From assembly GCF_030412015.1 (NCBI RefSeq), contig NZ_JASNRD010000002.1:309095-373094 (forward strand): a stretch of 64,000 bases of DNA. The letters run 5' to 3'. The notes beneath the pieces were generated by a model. The model saw only the letters and a list, made by a program, of their open reading frames with translations, was not told the origin of the DNA and did not search any database. The DNA is from Massilia sp. YIM B02763 (GTDB lineage: Bacteria; Pseudomonadota; Gammaproteobacteria; Burkholderiales; Burkholderiaceae_D). The position numbers were made by a program, and so were the translations under genes. Within the stretch, counting starts at the first letter, position 1, and each line of letters opens with the position of its first letter. Positions 32,894 through 42,580 of the stretch are shown in pieces.

Positions 32894-35881
32894 TCAGAAA
32901 GTACCGTTATAGAGTTTGGCGGCGTAGGTCACGGCAACCTTGTTCGGATTGCTGAAACTCAGGCCGAGCGTGACGGATGCGCCCGGGGCGAGCGTGCCCG
33001 GCAAGGTCACGTACGGGGCGCCGCCCTGTTCGCCGCTCTTGTTGTCGAGCGTCACGCCGGCCGGCAGGTCCTGCAGCACGTACTGCAGCGGACCGGTCAG
33101 CGCGGCGCTGCCCGTGTTCGTCACCGTGACGGTGCCCGCATACTTGGCCGTGAAGCGGTTGATCGTGTAGCCGGAGCGGACGATCTTCACGCTGCCCGTC
33201 ACGTCGGCCGCGGCCGGCGCCAGGTTCAGGCTCACCACGACCGGATCGTGGTCGGAGGCGCGGAAGGCGTTGTTCACGTACGGGTCGTCGTTCGTGTCGC
33301 CCGTGTTGTAGTCGATCGCCGGCGGCTCGTCCGCATTGTTGTGCCATTCGGTCACGCCCGTGACCTGGCCGTCCAGCGAGGCGCTCGCCAGCGCATGGTC
33401 GAGGTAGCCGCTCATGCCGTCGAACACATAGGAATACGGGATCGTCGACGGCCGCACGAAGCGCTCCAGCTCGTTGACCATGCCCAGGCTCGTCAGGGCG
33501 GCGATCGGGTCTTCGTGGCCGTAGGAATTGAAGTCGCCCACGGCCAGCACGTCCGGGTCGCCCGCGGCCGCGACGACCTTCGGGATGAACACGTTTGCCA
33601 GTTGCAGCGCCTGCTGCACGCGGGTGGCGTTCCAGCAGCCCTGGCCGTCGCCGCTGTCCGTATTGCCCGTGCCGCCGCCGCAGCTGCCCTTCGATTTCAG
33701 GTGGTTCACCACTAGCGAGAACTTGGCGCCGTTGGCATTGAGCTTGAAGGTCTGGGCCATCGGCGGGCGGTTGTTGACGGCATCGGCGTCCGACATCGCG
33801 CCGCCCACCAGGCTCAGCACGGCTGGCTTGTAGATCATCGCCACGCGGATCGCGTCGGTGCCCGTCGCCGGTGGCTTCGGCACATAGGCGTAGACCGTGC
33901 CGCCGATCGCCTTGTTGAGGGCGTCGACGAGGTAGGAAACGGTGGTGTCGCCATTGTTCTCGATTTCCATCAGGCCCACCGCGTCGGCATCGATGGCCTT
34001 CAGCTCATTGACGATCTTGTCGCGCTGGCGCTGGAACTCGGCGAGGTTGTCGGCGCCGCGGCAATTGCTCTTGCTGGTGCTGCCGCCGACGGTGCAGCCG
34101 CGGTTGGTGTTGCCCCAGGCGTCGGCGCCGTTGGTGAAGGTGGTGAAGAAGTTCAGCACGTTGGCGCTGGCGACCTTCACGTTGCCGGCCGCGACTTGCG
34201 GCTTGTCCAGGCGCACATTGGTGCGGCTGAAGACGGGGGTCTCGCTCGGCTGCAGCTTGTACCAGGCGCCGCTGCCGCCGGTGGAACCGAAGTCGATCAC
34301 GCCGGTCAGGCCCGTCACCGTGTCGCCGCTGCGCACGGTGCCGCCCTCGCCCAGGTAGGGGATGTGCTCCGGCGTGACGAAGATATTGTCGTCCAGCACG
34401 ACCATATTGCGCGCGTTGTCCGCCGCCAGCGCGAGCGCTTCCGGGGTGCCCGGGCGGTAGCGGTTGGTGGGGGTCTCGCGGCGGCCGTTCGACAGGATCA
34501 ACTCGCCGCGGTCGCCCAGGTAGTTGTTGCCGTTGACGGTCAGCGGATTGACGAAGCGCACGAGCATGCCTTCGTAGCGGCCCAGGTCTTCGCTGCCCAG
34601 TTCGATATTGGCCGGGACGACCGCCGGGCCGGCGCCGAGGTTCTGCACCGTGGCCTTGGTCAGTTCCGTGTAGGTGCGGGTAGCTCCGCTGGGCTTGTAC
34701 TCGCTGATGGTGCCGGTCACGCGCACCAGGTCGCCGACGTTGGCGCTGGTCGTGTCGTAGACATACAGGCCGTCCGAGGTGGTCGGGTCGCCGTCGCCGT
34801 TCGGGTCCTGGATGAAGAAGCCAGTGCCGCTGAATTTCTTGGTGATCACGCCGGTCGTAGTCTGCACGGTGTTGGCGTAGGGGCTGGCGCTGCCGCTGCC
34901 CTGGATCTGCATGATGGAGAGCTGGCCCGAGACGGCCACGCTGACGGTGCAGCTGGCGCTCTGGCCGGCGTCGTTGGTGAAGGTCACAACCACAGGATAG
35001 GTGCCCGCGGCCACGCCCGCGCCCACGGCCAGCGTCGCCGTCGCGCTCTGGCCGGCGGCGTTCGCGCGGACGATGTCGACGAGGCCGATGCCGGCGACGG
35101 CGCCGCCCGTGATGCTGATGCCGTCGACGATGCTGTCCTGGTCCTTGGCCGACAGCGGCGCGCCGAAGGCGCTGCCGGCGCTGCCTGCCACCGTGGCCGG
35201 GCAGCTCGGGACGATCGGCTGCGGGCCCGGTGCGCCGCCGCACACGTTACGGGCGCTGCCGCTGTTGCGCGGGCTCGGCGCGCCGACGGCGAAGTCGGCG
35301 GCGTTGTCGTCGGAGTCGTTGCAGCCGCCGCCGTTGCGCAGGACTGCCGTGGCATTGGTCGGCGCCGCCGTCGGGCCGGACCCTTCGAACGGGGTCGCCG
35401 TGGTGCCGAAGCCCACCAGGTCGACGACGCTCGTGGCGCGCGGATCCGTGATCGTGGCCGCGCCGTTCACCAGCACGACCTTGCCGGCCGTGCCGCTCAG
35501 ATTGATGGTGCCGCTCAGGTCCGGGGTGGGCAACGCATCGCTGCCGCCGCTGCCGGCCGCGCCCTGGATCAGGTAATACTGGCCCGGCTGCAGCGTCACG
35601 TCGCCGATCACCGTCTTGTTGGTCCAGCTGTTGCCTGCCGCGGACGCGTATTGCACGCTCCAGCCGCTGATATTGACGGCCTCGGCGCTGCGGTTGAACA
35701 GCTCGATGAAATCGTTCTTGTAGGTGGCGCCGCCGTTGCCGCCGCCGCCGTACGCCTGGCTGATGACGACGGGGCCGGGGGCGGCACAGGCTGCGCCGGA
35801 AAGACCGGCCAGCAGTGCGGCAAGCACGGTCAGGCGGACGGGGAGATGGGGCGATGCACGATCGGAAGCGCGGTAGGTCAT
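32894..35881 (-). CDS. Secreted multi-domain ExeM/NucH-type nuclease
   Basis: 995 residues from the ATG at 35881 (AGGACCACC before it); the frame opens further up at 35974. Signal peptide ending near GAACAAP. A lamin-tail domain (about 38-165: VVISQAYGGGGN, FIELFNR), a Cys-flanked Ig-like stretch, an OB-like region, and a C-terminal endonuclease/exonuclease/phosphatase domain (about 560-870) with DADAVGLMEIENNGD, VVNHLKSKG, AVGDFNSYG and ASDHDPVVV. It ends with a beta-sandwich domain. Likely degrades extracellular DNA. No PEP-CTERM tail on this protein; the gene downstream has one. Confidence 0.88.
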   Translation of the reverse strand: MTYRASDRASPHLPVRLTVLAALLAGLSGAACAAPGPVVISQAYGGGGNGGATYKNDFIELFNRSAEAVNISGWSVQYASAAGNSWTNKTVIGDVTLQPGQYYLIQGAAGSGGSDALPTPDLSGTINLSGTAGKVVLVNGAATITDPRATSVVDLVGFGTTATPFEGSGPTAAPTNATAVLRNGGGCNDSDDNAADFAVGAPSPRNSGSARNVCGGAPGPQPIVPSCPATVAGSAGSAFGAPLSAKDQDSIVDGISITGGAVAGIGLVDIVRANAAGQSATATLAVGAGVAAGTYPVVVTFTNDAGQSASCTVSVAVSGQLSIMQIQGSGSASPYANTVQTTTGVITKKFSGTGFFIQDPNGDGDPTTSDGLYVYDTTSANVGDLVRVTGTISEYKPSGATRTYTELTKATVQNLGAGPAVVPANIELGSEDLGRYEGMLVRFVNPLTVNGNNYLGDRGELILSNGRRETPTNRYRPGTPEALALAADNARNMVVLDDNIFVTPEHIPYLGEGGTVRSGDTVTGLTGVIDFGSTGGSGAWYKLQPSETPVFSRTNVRLDKPQVAAGNVKVASANVLNFFTTFTNGADAWGNTNRGCTVGGSTSKSNCRGADNLAEFQRQRDKIVNELKAIDADAVGLMEIENNGDTTVSYLVDALNKAIGGTVYAYVPKPPATGTDAIRVAMIYKPAVLSLVGGAMSDADAVNNRPPMAQTFKLNANGAKFSLVVNHLKSKGSCGGGTGNTDSGDGQGCWNATRVQQALQLANVFIPKVVAAAGDPDVLAVGDFNSYGHEDPIAALTSLGMVNELERFVRPSTIPYSYVFDGMSGYLDHALASASLDGQVTGVTEWHNNADEPPAIDYNTGDTNDDPYVNNAFRASDHDPVVVSLNLAPAAADVTGSVKIVRSGYTINRFTAKYAGTVTVTNTGSAALTGPLQYVLQDLPAGVTLDNKSGEQGGAPYVTLPGTLAPGASVTLGLSFSNPNKVAVTYAAKLYNGTF

Positions 35882-36049
35882 GGTGGTCCTGGTCGGAATG
35901 GCAAGCGTTGTCAGCGAAATACTTAACAGAAATGAATAGTAAATGCACAAATTGACAACATCATGACGACGCATTGGGCCGGATGGATCAATCCGGACCT
36001 TGAACGATCGATAACGCGCGGACGCAGAAAATGCGGAAGTCGTGGAGGC

Positions 36050-37078
36050 TCAGCGGCGCCGGCCGTAGGGAGCGGCCAGCGGCTCGCCGATGAACAATCC
36101 CTGGGTCGGCCAGGCCACGCTCTTCCAGTATGCTTCGATTGCGCTATTGCCCTGTACATAGTGCTTGAGCAGCACGGTGGGATTGGGGAATTTTTGCCAG
36201 TGGTTGCAGGGTTCGCTCACCGTGCCGTAGCTGGCCGTGGCGCCCGCCTCCAGCCAGCGCAGGCTGCTCATCTGCGAGTTGCCCAGCAGGTCGCCGCCCA
36301 GCGAGGTCAGGTGGTCGGCCAGCGCGCCCGGCACGAAGCCGAGCGTGTCGAGTTTGTCCACTTCGGCCATGCCGGTCTCGTAGATGACGATGTCCTTGGC
36401 GTCTTCCAGCACGTCGGCCTGCATCGTCTTCGTCGCCAGCTGGCGCGCCGCGATGCGGCCCGGCGGCGGGAAGAAGCCGGCGCGCGAATTGCGCGCCTTT
36501 TCCGAGGTCTGCAGGAAATAGGCGGTGGCCGGCACGATCTTGAAGCCGGCTCCCGTCCCCCGGTCGATCAGGGCCTTGGCCTGCTCCACCGATTCGGTCG
36601 GCAGCAGCATCGACAGGCGCATGTGCAGGTCCGTGTACGGGCGCGGCGTGGTCGCGTTGAAGTAGGGGCTGGGCCGGCCGGGGGCGCAGGTGCGCGTGCA
36701 CTGGTCAGGGTCGAAGCCGAGGGTATAGGCGCCCGTGATCGCGTTGCAGGAAACCTTGTAGGGCGCCGTCCACACCATCAGCACGGCCTGCACCTCCGGC
36801 TTCAGCTGTCCGTCGATCTCTTCCTTGAGGGCCTGGAAGCGCGATTCGCTGATCTCGCGCGGCTTGCCGGGAATGTGCACGTGGACGACGTTGGCCGCCG
36901 GAATGCCGCGCCGCTTGCGGTAGTACTCGCCGATCTGGACACTGTTCGGCTCGGCATCGTTGATGACGATGGCCAGCTGCTCGGGCTGCAGCCGCGGCGC
37001 ACTGGAGAACTGGGCGCGGGCCGGCAGCGCGCACGCCAGCAGGAGGCTGACAAGAATGGGCAGGAGGAATCTCGGCAT
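36050..37078 (-). CDS. TIGR03790 family protein
   Basis: 342 residues with a signal peptide ending ARAQ (about residue 22). The N-terminal part LAIVINDAEPNSVQIGEYYRKRRGIP and the later AYTLGFDPDQC match the TIGR03790 family, secreted proteins of unknown function found in genomes with PEP-CTERM/exosortase systems. The ribosome site is weak. A PEP-CTERM gene lies 93 bases upstream on the same strand. Confidence 0.75.
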   Translation of the reverse strand: MPRFLLPILVSLLLACALPARAQFSSAPRLQPEQLAIVINDAEPNSVQIGEYYRKRRGIPAANVVHVHIPGKPREISESRFQALKEEIDGQLKPEVQAVLMVWTAPYKVSCNAITGAYTLGFDPDQCTRTCAPGRPSPYFNATTPRPYTDLHMRLSMLLPTESVEQAKALIDRGTGAGFKIVPATAYFLQTSEKARNSRAGFFPPPGRIAARQLATKTMQADVLEDAKDIVIYETGMAEVDKLDTLGFVPGALADHLTSLGGDLLGNSQMSSLRWLEAGATASYGTVSEPCNHWQKFPNPTVLLKHYVQGNSAIEAYWKSVAWPTQGLFIGEPLAAPYGRRR

Positions 37079-37171
37079 CGATGTCGTCGGTCGTGGTCAG
37101 GAACGGAAAACGGGAGCGCCATGCTCCCGTTCATCATGCCACAGTTGAAAGATGTGCAACTTATGCCAGGC

Positions 37172-37900
37172 TTATGCGGCGCCGGTGCGGCGGCGCGCAC
37201 GCTTGCGGCCCATCAGCGCCAGCACGCCCATGCCGGCGATCAGCATGGCCGTTTCGCCGGGTTCCGGAACGGGCGAGATCGCGAACACTTCCATGCCGTC
37301 GATGTGCAGCGCCATGCCGTTCGTGCTGCGGTCGACGATGCTCTTGCCTTCGTCCAGCGGATTGCCGTAGCTGGTCTGCCAGGACAGCGCCGTGTCCAGG
37401 TCGGCCGTGACGACGAGGTCGGGGCCGACGCCGAACATCGGGCCCACGCCGGTGGCGTTGAAGGTCTGGTACTGGCCCTGGCTGGGCAGCACGTAGGTGG
37501 ACAGGATCTGGCGATACACGGCCGGCTCGGTGAAGTTGAACAGGAAGGCGGTGCGCTGCCAGTCGCGCTCGGTTTCGTTCCAGCCGCCGGACGACGACCA
37601 GCTCTGCGGGTTGTAGCCGCCGACCAGGAAGCTGTCGCCGCCGGAATTGGTGACTTCGAGCAGCGTGAAGGTGGCGCCCTGCCCGTCCGCCGCCGCGTGG
37701 AAGTCGGCCGACGTGTCGCCGGCATGGAGCGTGTACACATTGTTCAGGTTGAACTCGCCGGCGCCCAGCCAGCGTTCCAGCTGGGCGTGCTTGCCTGCGT
37801 CCAGCAGGTCGGAGCCGCCGACGATGTCGCCAGCGCTGGCGGTGCCGCCGATGCCGGCCAGCGCGAGTGCCAGGCCGCCCGCCGCAATGATCTTCTTCAT
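37172..37900 (-). CDS. PEP-CTERM protein with TLD-like domain
   Basis: 242 residues. Signal peptide ending TASAG. The middle (about 55-130: TLLEVTNSGGDSFLVGGYNP, TAFLFNF) resembles a TLD-type fold. C-terminus VPEPGETAMLIAGMG followed by RKRARRR is a PEP-CTERM sorting signal. Expected to be processed by XrtB and anchored or released at the cell surface. TLD assignment is tentative. Confidence 0.8.
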   Translation of the reverse strand: MKKIIAAGGLALALAGIGGTASAGDIVGGSDLLDAGKHAQLERWLGAGEFNLNNVYTLHAGDTSADFHAAADGQGATFTLLEVTNSGGDSFLVGGYNPQSWSSSGGWNETERDWQRTAFLFNFTEPAVYRQILSTYVLPSQGQYQTFNATGVGPMFGVGPDLVVTADLDTALSWQTSYGNPLDEGKSIVDRSTNGMALHIDGMEVFAISPVPEPGETAMLIAGMGVLALMGRKRARRRTGAA

Positions 37901-37996
37901 GGGTTTTCCTCCCAGGGTAATCGTCGAGCCATTGTATGACGGGCGTCACGACGGCTTCGCACTGTAGACTGGGGGAAACTGCCGAGTAAAAAGACA

Positions 37997-38069
37997 TCGC
38001 CCCCGCGCAGGCAGGGGCCCAATTGCTCGCCCATGCGGGCGAACTTGGGCCCTGCCTGCGCAGGGGCGA
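37997..38069. repeat. Inverted REP pair before the manC end
   Basis: Arms 37997-38022 and 38045-38069 are inverted copies of the dispersed REP family, differing by one deleted base and a substitution. They form a stable hairpin in the gap between the second PEP-CTERM gene and the end of the manC gene, and may act as a 3' end for the exopolysaccharide operon. Confidence 0.75.
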
Positions 38070-38090
38070 CGGTGAAACGTGCTCCAGTGA

Positions 38091-39509
38091 TCAAGCGCGC
38101 TGGTAGACGTCCTCGAAGCGCACGATGTCGTCCTCGCCCAGGTAGCTGCCCGATTGCACCTCGATCAGGTGCAGCGGCAGCTTGCCCGGGTTTTCCAGGC
38201 GGTGCGTGGTGCCCAGCGGGATGTAGGTCGACTCGTTCTCGGCCAGCAGCACGACCTTGTCGCCGCAGGTGACGCGCGCGGTGCCCGACACGACGATCCA
38301 GTGCTCGGCGCGGTGGTGGTGCATCTGCAGCGACAGCTTCTCGCCCGGCTTGACGGTGATGCGCTTGACCTGGAAACGGTCGCCCGCGTCGATGCCTTCG
38401 TAGCAGCCCCACGGACGGTACACCTTGGTGTGATGCAGGTGCTCGGTACGTTCCTGGCCCTTCAGGTGCTCGACGATGTTCTTGACGCGCTGGACCTGGT
38501 CCTTGTGCGCCACGAGCACGGCGTCGTTGGTTTCCACGACCACCAGGTCCTGCACGCCGACCACGGCCACGATGCGGCTCTCGGCGCGCACCAGCGTGTT
38601 GCTGGTGTTGTCCAGGTAGACGTCGCCGCGCTGCGCGTTGCCGTTGGCGTCGCGCTCCTGCACGTCGGCCAGCGCCGACCAGGAACCGACATCGCTCCAG
38701 CCGATGTCGGACGCCACGACCACGCCGTCGCGGGTGTGTTCCATGACGGCATAGTCGATCGAGTCGGACGGGCTGGCGGCGAACGCCGCTTCGTCGAGGC
38801 GGCAGAAGTCGAGGTCGCGGTAGGCGTCCTGCACGGCCGAGGCGGCCGCCTTGGCGATGTCAGGCGCATGCGCCTCGATCTCGGCCAGGAAGCGGTCGGC
38901 GCGGAACATGAACATGCCGCTGTTCCAGTAGAAGCCGCCGTCGGCGACGAAGCCGGCCGCCGTGTCGCGGTCCGGCTTCTCGACGAAGCGCTCGATCTTG
39001 AAGCAGTCGTCGCAGCCCGGCAGCGGCTCGCCGCGGCGGATGTAGCCGTAGCCCGTCTCCGGTGCGCTCGGGACGATGCCGAAGGTGGCCAGCGAGCCGC
39101 CTTCGACGAGGCGCGCGGCGCGTTCGACGGCCAGGCGGAACGCCTCGTTCTTCTCGATGACGTGGTCGGCCGGCAGCACCAGCATGATCGCGTCCGGATC
39201 CTGCGCCTTCAGGAACGCGGCGGCCGCTGCCACGGCCGGGGCCGTGTTGCGGCCGGCCGGCTCGAGCATGATGCCGTGCGGCGTGATGCCCACGTCGCGC
39301 AGCTGCTCGGCCACCAGGAAGCGGTGCTCGTTACCGCACACCACCAGCGGCGCCATCACTCCCGGCCAGCCGCGCACCCGCAGCGCGGTCTCCTGCAGCA
39401 TGGTCTTGTCGGTGACCAGGGGCAGCAATTGCTTCGGCATTACCGCGCGCGAAAGCGGCCACAGGCGGGTACCGGCGCCGCCGGAGAGGATGACTGGATA
39501 GATCTTCAT
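38091..39509 (-). CDS. manC: Mannose-1-P guanylyltransferase / mannose-6-P isomerase
   Basis: 472 residues, the size of bifunctional ManC/AlgA/CpsB. N-terminal nucleotidyltransferase (about 1-285; SGGAGTRLWPLSR and FVEKPD) and a C-terminal cupin (QMHHHRAEHW) of type II phosphomannose isomerase. Makes GDP-mannose for the polysaccharide. The ATG at 39509 overlaps the stop of the previous gene (ATGA). Last gene of the long minus-strand locus. Confidence 0.93.
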   Translation of the reverse strand: MKIYPVILSGGAGTRLWPLSRAVMPKQLLPLVTDKTMLQETALRVRGWPGVMAPLVVCGNEHRFLVAEQLRDVGITPHGIMLEPAGRNTAPAVAAAAAFLKAQDPDAIMLVLPADHVIEKNEAFRLAVERAARLVEGGSLATFGIVPSAPETGYGYIRRGEPLPGCDDCFKIERFVEKPDRDTAAGFVADGGFYWNSGMFMFRADRFLAEIEAHAPDIAKAAASAVQDAYRDLDFCRLDEAAFAASPSDSIDYAVMEHTRDGVVVASDIGWSDVGSWSALADVQERDANGNAQRGDVYLDNTSNTLVRAESRIVAVVGVQDLVVVETNDAVLVAHKDQVQRVKNIVEHLKGQERTEHLHHTKVYRPWGCYEGIDAGDRFQVKRITVKPGEKLSLQMHHHRAEHWIVVSGTARVTCGDKVVLLAENESTYIPLGTTHRLENPGKLPLHLIEVQSGSYLGEDDIVRFEDVYQRA

Positions 39510-40672
39510 GCACTGGCTTTCTCTAATGTGGTTTCTGTCTCTTCGGCGCCGTCCTTGCGGCGGCTGCGTCGGCGGTCGCGGGCGTTGACCCATTCGTCGG
39601 AGGTGTACTCGGACGCGTGCTTCATCTCGCCCGCGCGGTTGATGCCGTAATCCTTGAAGACAATCATTTCATGCAAGGTAACATCATTCAGCACGCGAGT
39701 ATATTCGAAAAGCACGCTGCGGACGACTTCCGCGCCTTCGCAGATATGGCTGCCGTGGCCGATCCAGGTCGGGCCGATGATCGTCGAGCCGGCCTCGATC
39801 TTGACGCCCGAACCGATGTACACCGGCCCCTTGATCGTGGTGCCGTTCCAGTCGATGCTGGTGTTCAGGCCCGTCCACAGGCCCGGCTCGATCTGGATGC
39901 CCGGCACGTCCATGTGGTTCACTTCGCCGGTCAGCACGTTCTGCAGCACTTCCCAGTAGTCGGTCACGCTGCCGATGTCGAGCCAGTTGAACGGGCGGCC
40001 CTGGGCGTAGAACGGCATGCCCTTCTCGGCCAGCAGCGGGAACAGCTGCGAGCCGATGTCGAATTCCACGCCCGACGGGATCAGGTCGATCACTTCCGGC
40101 TCGAAGATGTAGATGCCGGTGCTGATGAAGTTCGACAGCGCTTCTTCCTGCTTCGGCTTTTCCTGGAACTGGGTGATGCGGCCGTCCTTGTCGGTGACCA
40201 CCACGCCGTAGCTGGACACCTTGTCCCACGGCACTTCCTTGGTGATGACGGTGGCCATCGCGCCCGTGCGGCGGTGCTCGAGCAGCGCGGCTTTCAGGTC
40301 GAGGTCGATCAGCGCGTCGCCGCACAGGACGATGGTGGTGTCGTCGAAGAAGCCGCCGAATTCCTGGATCTTCTTCATGCCGCCGGCCGAGCCGATCGGC
40401 ACCGCCACGACCTCGCCGTCTTCCTTCGTATAGCCTTCGAAGGAATAGCCGATCTGCACGCCGAACTGCTCGCCTTCGCCGAAGTATTCCTCGATCTTCT
40501 CGTGCAGGTGGCTCACGTTGACCATGATCTCGGTAATGCCGTGCTTGCGCAGGTGTTCGATCAGGTAGGCCATGACGGGCTTGCCCAGTACGGGGATCAT
40601 GGGTTTCGGCAGGTCGTAGGTCAGCGGACGTACGCGGGTACCTTTGCCTGCTGCAAGAATCATCGCTTTCAT
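39506..40672 (-). CDS. NDP-sugar pyrophosphorylase (nucleotidyltransferase)
   Basis: 388 residues. N-terminal nucleotidyltransferase (MKAMILAAGKGTRVRPLTYDLPKPM; catalytic-type GDALIDLDL) and a left-handed beta-helix region of hexapeptide repeats (GPVYIGSGVKIEAGSTIIGPTW in part). Makes an NDP-sugar, mannose or glucose type, for the polysaccharide; exact sugar not clear. The C-terminal 30 residues are highly charged. Overlaps manC by four bases; 21 bases after galE. Confidence 0.85.
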   Translation of the reverse strand: MKAMILAAGKGTRVRPLTYDLPKPMIPVLGKPVMAYLIEHLRKHGITEIMVNVSHLHEKIEEYFGEGEQFGVQIGYSFEGYTKEDGEVVAVPIGSAGGMKKIQEFGGFFDDTTIVLCGDALIDLDLKAALLEHRRTGAMATVITKEVPWDKVSSYGVVVTDKDGRITQFQEKPKQEEALSNFISTGIYIFEPEVIDLIPSGVEFDIGSQLFPLLAEKGMPFYAQGRPFNWLDIGSVTDYWEVLQNVLTGEVNHMDVPGIQIEPGLWTGLNTSIDWNGTTIKGPVYIGSGVKIEAGSTIIGPTWIGHGSHICEGAEVVRSVLFEYTRVLNDVTLHEMIVFKDYGINRAGEMKHASEYTSDEWVNARDRRRSRRKDGAEETETTLEKASA

Positions 40673-40693
40673 TGGTGTGTCCTTAACTTGAGC

Positions 40694-41692
40694 TTATTTT
40701 GACGTAGTTTGGTAGCGCCAGGAATCTGCGCACATTTGCGCGATGTCACGCTGGGCCGTCCAACCGAGTTCCTCGCGGGCACGGGTAGGATCGGCATAGC
40801 ACTTGGCGATGTCGCCCGGACGGCGGTCGACGATCTGGTAGGCAATCTTCTTGCCGCATGCCTTCTCGAAGGCATGCACCATTTCCAGCACACTGTTGCC
40901 GTTGCCGGTGCCGAGGTTGTAGGTGAGCAGGCCGGCGCCCTGTGCCAGCTTGTCCAGCGTCCTGACGTGGCCGATGGCCAGGTCGACGACGTGGATGTAG
41001 TCGCGCATGCCGGTACCGTCCGGGGTCGGATAGTCGCCGCCGAACACGGACAGCTTCTCGCGCTGGCCATTGGCGACCTGGGCGATGTAGGGCACCAGGT
41101 TGTTGGGGATGCCGTTCGGCTCCTCGCCGATCAGGCCGCTTTCATGCGCGCCGACCGGGTTGAAATAGCGCAGCAGTGCGATGCGCCAGTCCGGCTCGGC
41201 CTTGATCAGGTCGCGCAGGATGTCTTCGATCATCAGCTTGCTGCGGCCATAGGGATTGGTGGCCGACAGCGGGAAATCCTCCTTGATCGGCACCGAGGCC
41301 GGATCGCCGTACACGGTGGCGGAGGACGAGAACACCAGGGTCTTGCAGCCGAACTTGGCCATCGTCTCGAACAGCGCGACGCTGCCGTAGACGTTGTTGT
41401 CGTAGTAGCGCAGCGGCTGCGCCACGGATTCGCCGACCGCCTTCAGGCCGGCGAAGTGGATCACCGCATCGATCTTGTGGGCGCCGAACACGGCTTCCAT
41501 GGCCGCGCGGTCGCGGATGTCGCCTTCCACGAAGTCGAACGGCTTGCCGGTGATGCGCTGCACGCGCTCCTGCACCGAACGGTTGGCGTTGGACAGGTTG
41601 TCGAACGCCACCACCTCGTGACCCGCGTTCTGCAGTTCCACCACCGTGTGGGAACCGATATAACCCATGCCGCCAGTAACCAGAATTTTCAT
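40694..41692 (-). CDS. galE: UDP-glucose 4-epimerase
   Basis: 332 residues. Short-chain dehydrogenase fold with NAD motif GGMGYIGSH at the N-terminus, catalytic SSSATVYG and YGRSK, and the family AGLKAVGES. Interconverts UDP-glucose and UDP-galactose (or the N-acetyl forms). The frame opens at 41782 but the ATG at 41692 gives the family start MKILVTGGMGYIG. Confidence 0.93.
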   Translation of the reverse strand: MKILVTGGMGYIGSHTVVELQNAGHEVVAFDNLSNANRSVQERVQRITGKPFDFVEGDIRDRAAMEAVFGAHKIDAVIHFAGLKAVGESVAQPLRYYDNNVYGSVALFETMAKFGCKTLVFSSSATVYGDPASVPIKEDFPLSATNPYGRSKLMIEDILRDLIKAEPDWRIALLRYFNPVGAHESGLIGEEPNGIPNNLVPYIAQVANGQREKLSVFGGDYPTPDGTGMRDYIHVVDLAIGHVRTLDKLAQGAGLLTYNLGTGNGNSVLEMVHAFEKACGKKIAYQIVDRRPGDIAKCYADPTRAREELGWTAQRDIAQMCADSWRYQTTSK

Positions 41693-41809
41693 AGTGCGTC
41701 TTTCTTGTTTGATGATGGTTGCTCGCCATGCCGCGGGGACTGGCGGGTCGTTCGTGTTGTCGTCGGCGGCCGCGGCCGCCATCCCTGGTTTCTCGTTTCC
41801 GTCGTTTTC

Positions 41810-42568
41810 CTATGCGGAGCGGCGCTGCCGCTTCGTCAGTGCCTCCTTGATGAACAGGCCGACGAAGGCCATGTCCTCGATGAAGTAGCGGCGGAACATG
41901 CGGCGCGGCTCCTGCAGGAAGCGATAGAACCACTCCAGGCCCGAGCGCTGCATCCACACGGGCGCGCGCTTGACGTGGCCGATCGCCACGTCGAAGGTGC
42001 CGCCCACGCCCATCGCGAACGGGATCTGCATGTCGGCCTGGTAGCGGCCGAGGAACTGCTCCTTCTTCGGCGAGCTGATCGCCACGAACAGCAGGTCCGG
42101 CCTGGCCGCGCGGATCTGCTCGACCACGGCCGCCTCTTCCGCCTCACCCTTCCAGTAGCCGTTGCGGTAGCCGGCCAGCACCAGCCGCGGATACTTGCGC
42201 TGGTAGGTGCTCGCCACCTTGCTCACCACTTCCTCTTTCGCGCCGAGCAGGAACACGCGCCAGCCCTTCTCGCCGGCACGCTGCATCAGCGCCTCGAACA
42301 GGTCGACGCCGGCCACGCGCTCCTTGAGCGGCTTGCCCAGCAGGCGCGAGGCCCACACGACCGGCATGCCGTCGACATTGACGAGCGCGCACTCGTTGAT
42401 GATACGTCGCAGTTCCGGATCCCGGCTTGCTTTAACCAGCTTGTCGACATTGACCACCACGTGCTGATGGGGCCTACCGCTATGGATGAAGCCCTCGACA
42501 GTCTGCAACGTTTCTTCCATCGACAAGTTGTCGATGCTACATCCCATCAGTGTGATGCGTTCGCTCAT
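41810..42568 (-). CDS. WecG/TagA-family glycosyltransferase (GT26)
   Basis: 252 residues. GT26 signature: VVVNVDKLVKASRDPELRR, NVDGMPVVWASRLLG, ERVAGVDLFEAL, and PKKEQFLGRY. This family adds N-acetylmannosaminuronic acid or ManNAc to a lipid-linked sugar on the cytoplasmic side. Twelve bases after wecB, which supplies ManNAc, so the two steps fit. Confidence 0.9.
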   Translation of the reverse strand: MSERITLMGCSIDNLSMEETLQTVEGFIHSGRPHQHVVVNVDKLVKASRDPELRRIINECALVNVDGMPVVWASRLLGKPLKERVAGVDLFEALMQRAGEKGWRVFLLGAKEEVVSKVASTYQRKYPRLVLAGYRNGYWKGEAEEAAVVEQIRAARPDLLFVAISSPKKEQFLGRYQADMQIPFAMGVGGTFDVAIGHVKRAPVWMQRSGLEWFYRFLQEPRRMFRRYFIEDMAFVGLFIKEALTKRQRRSA

Positions 42569-42580
42569 ATCGCCTCTCGT

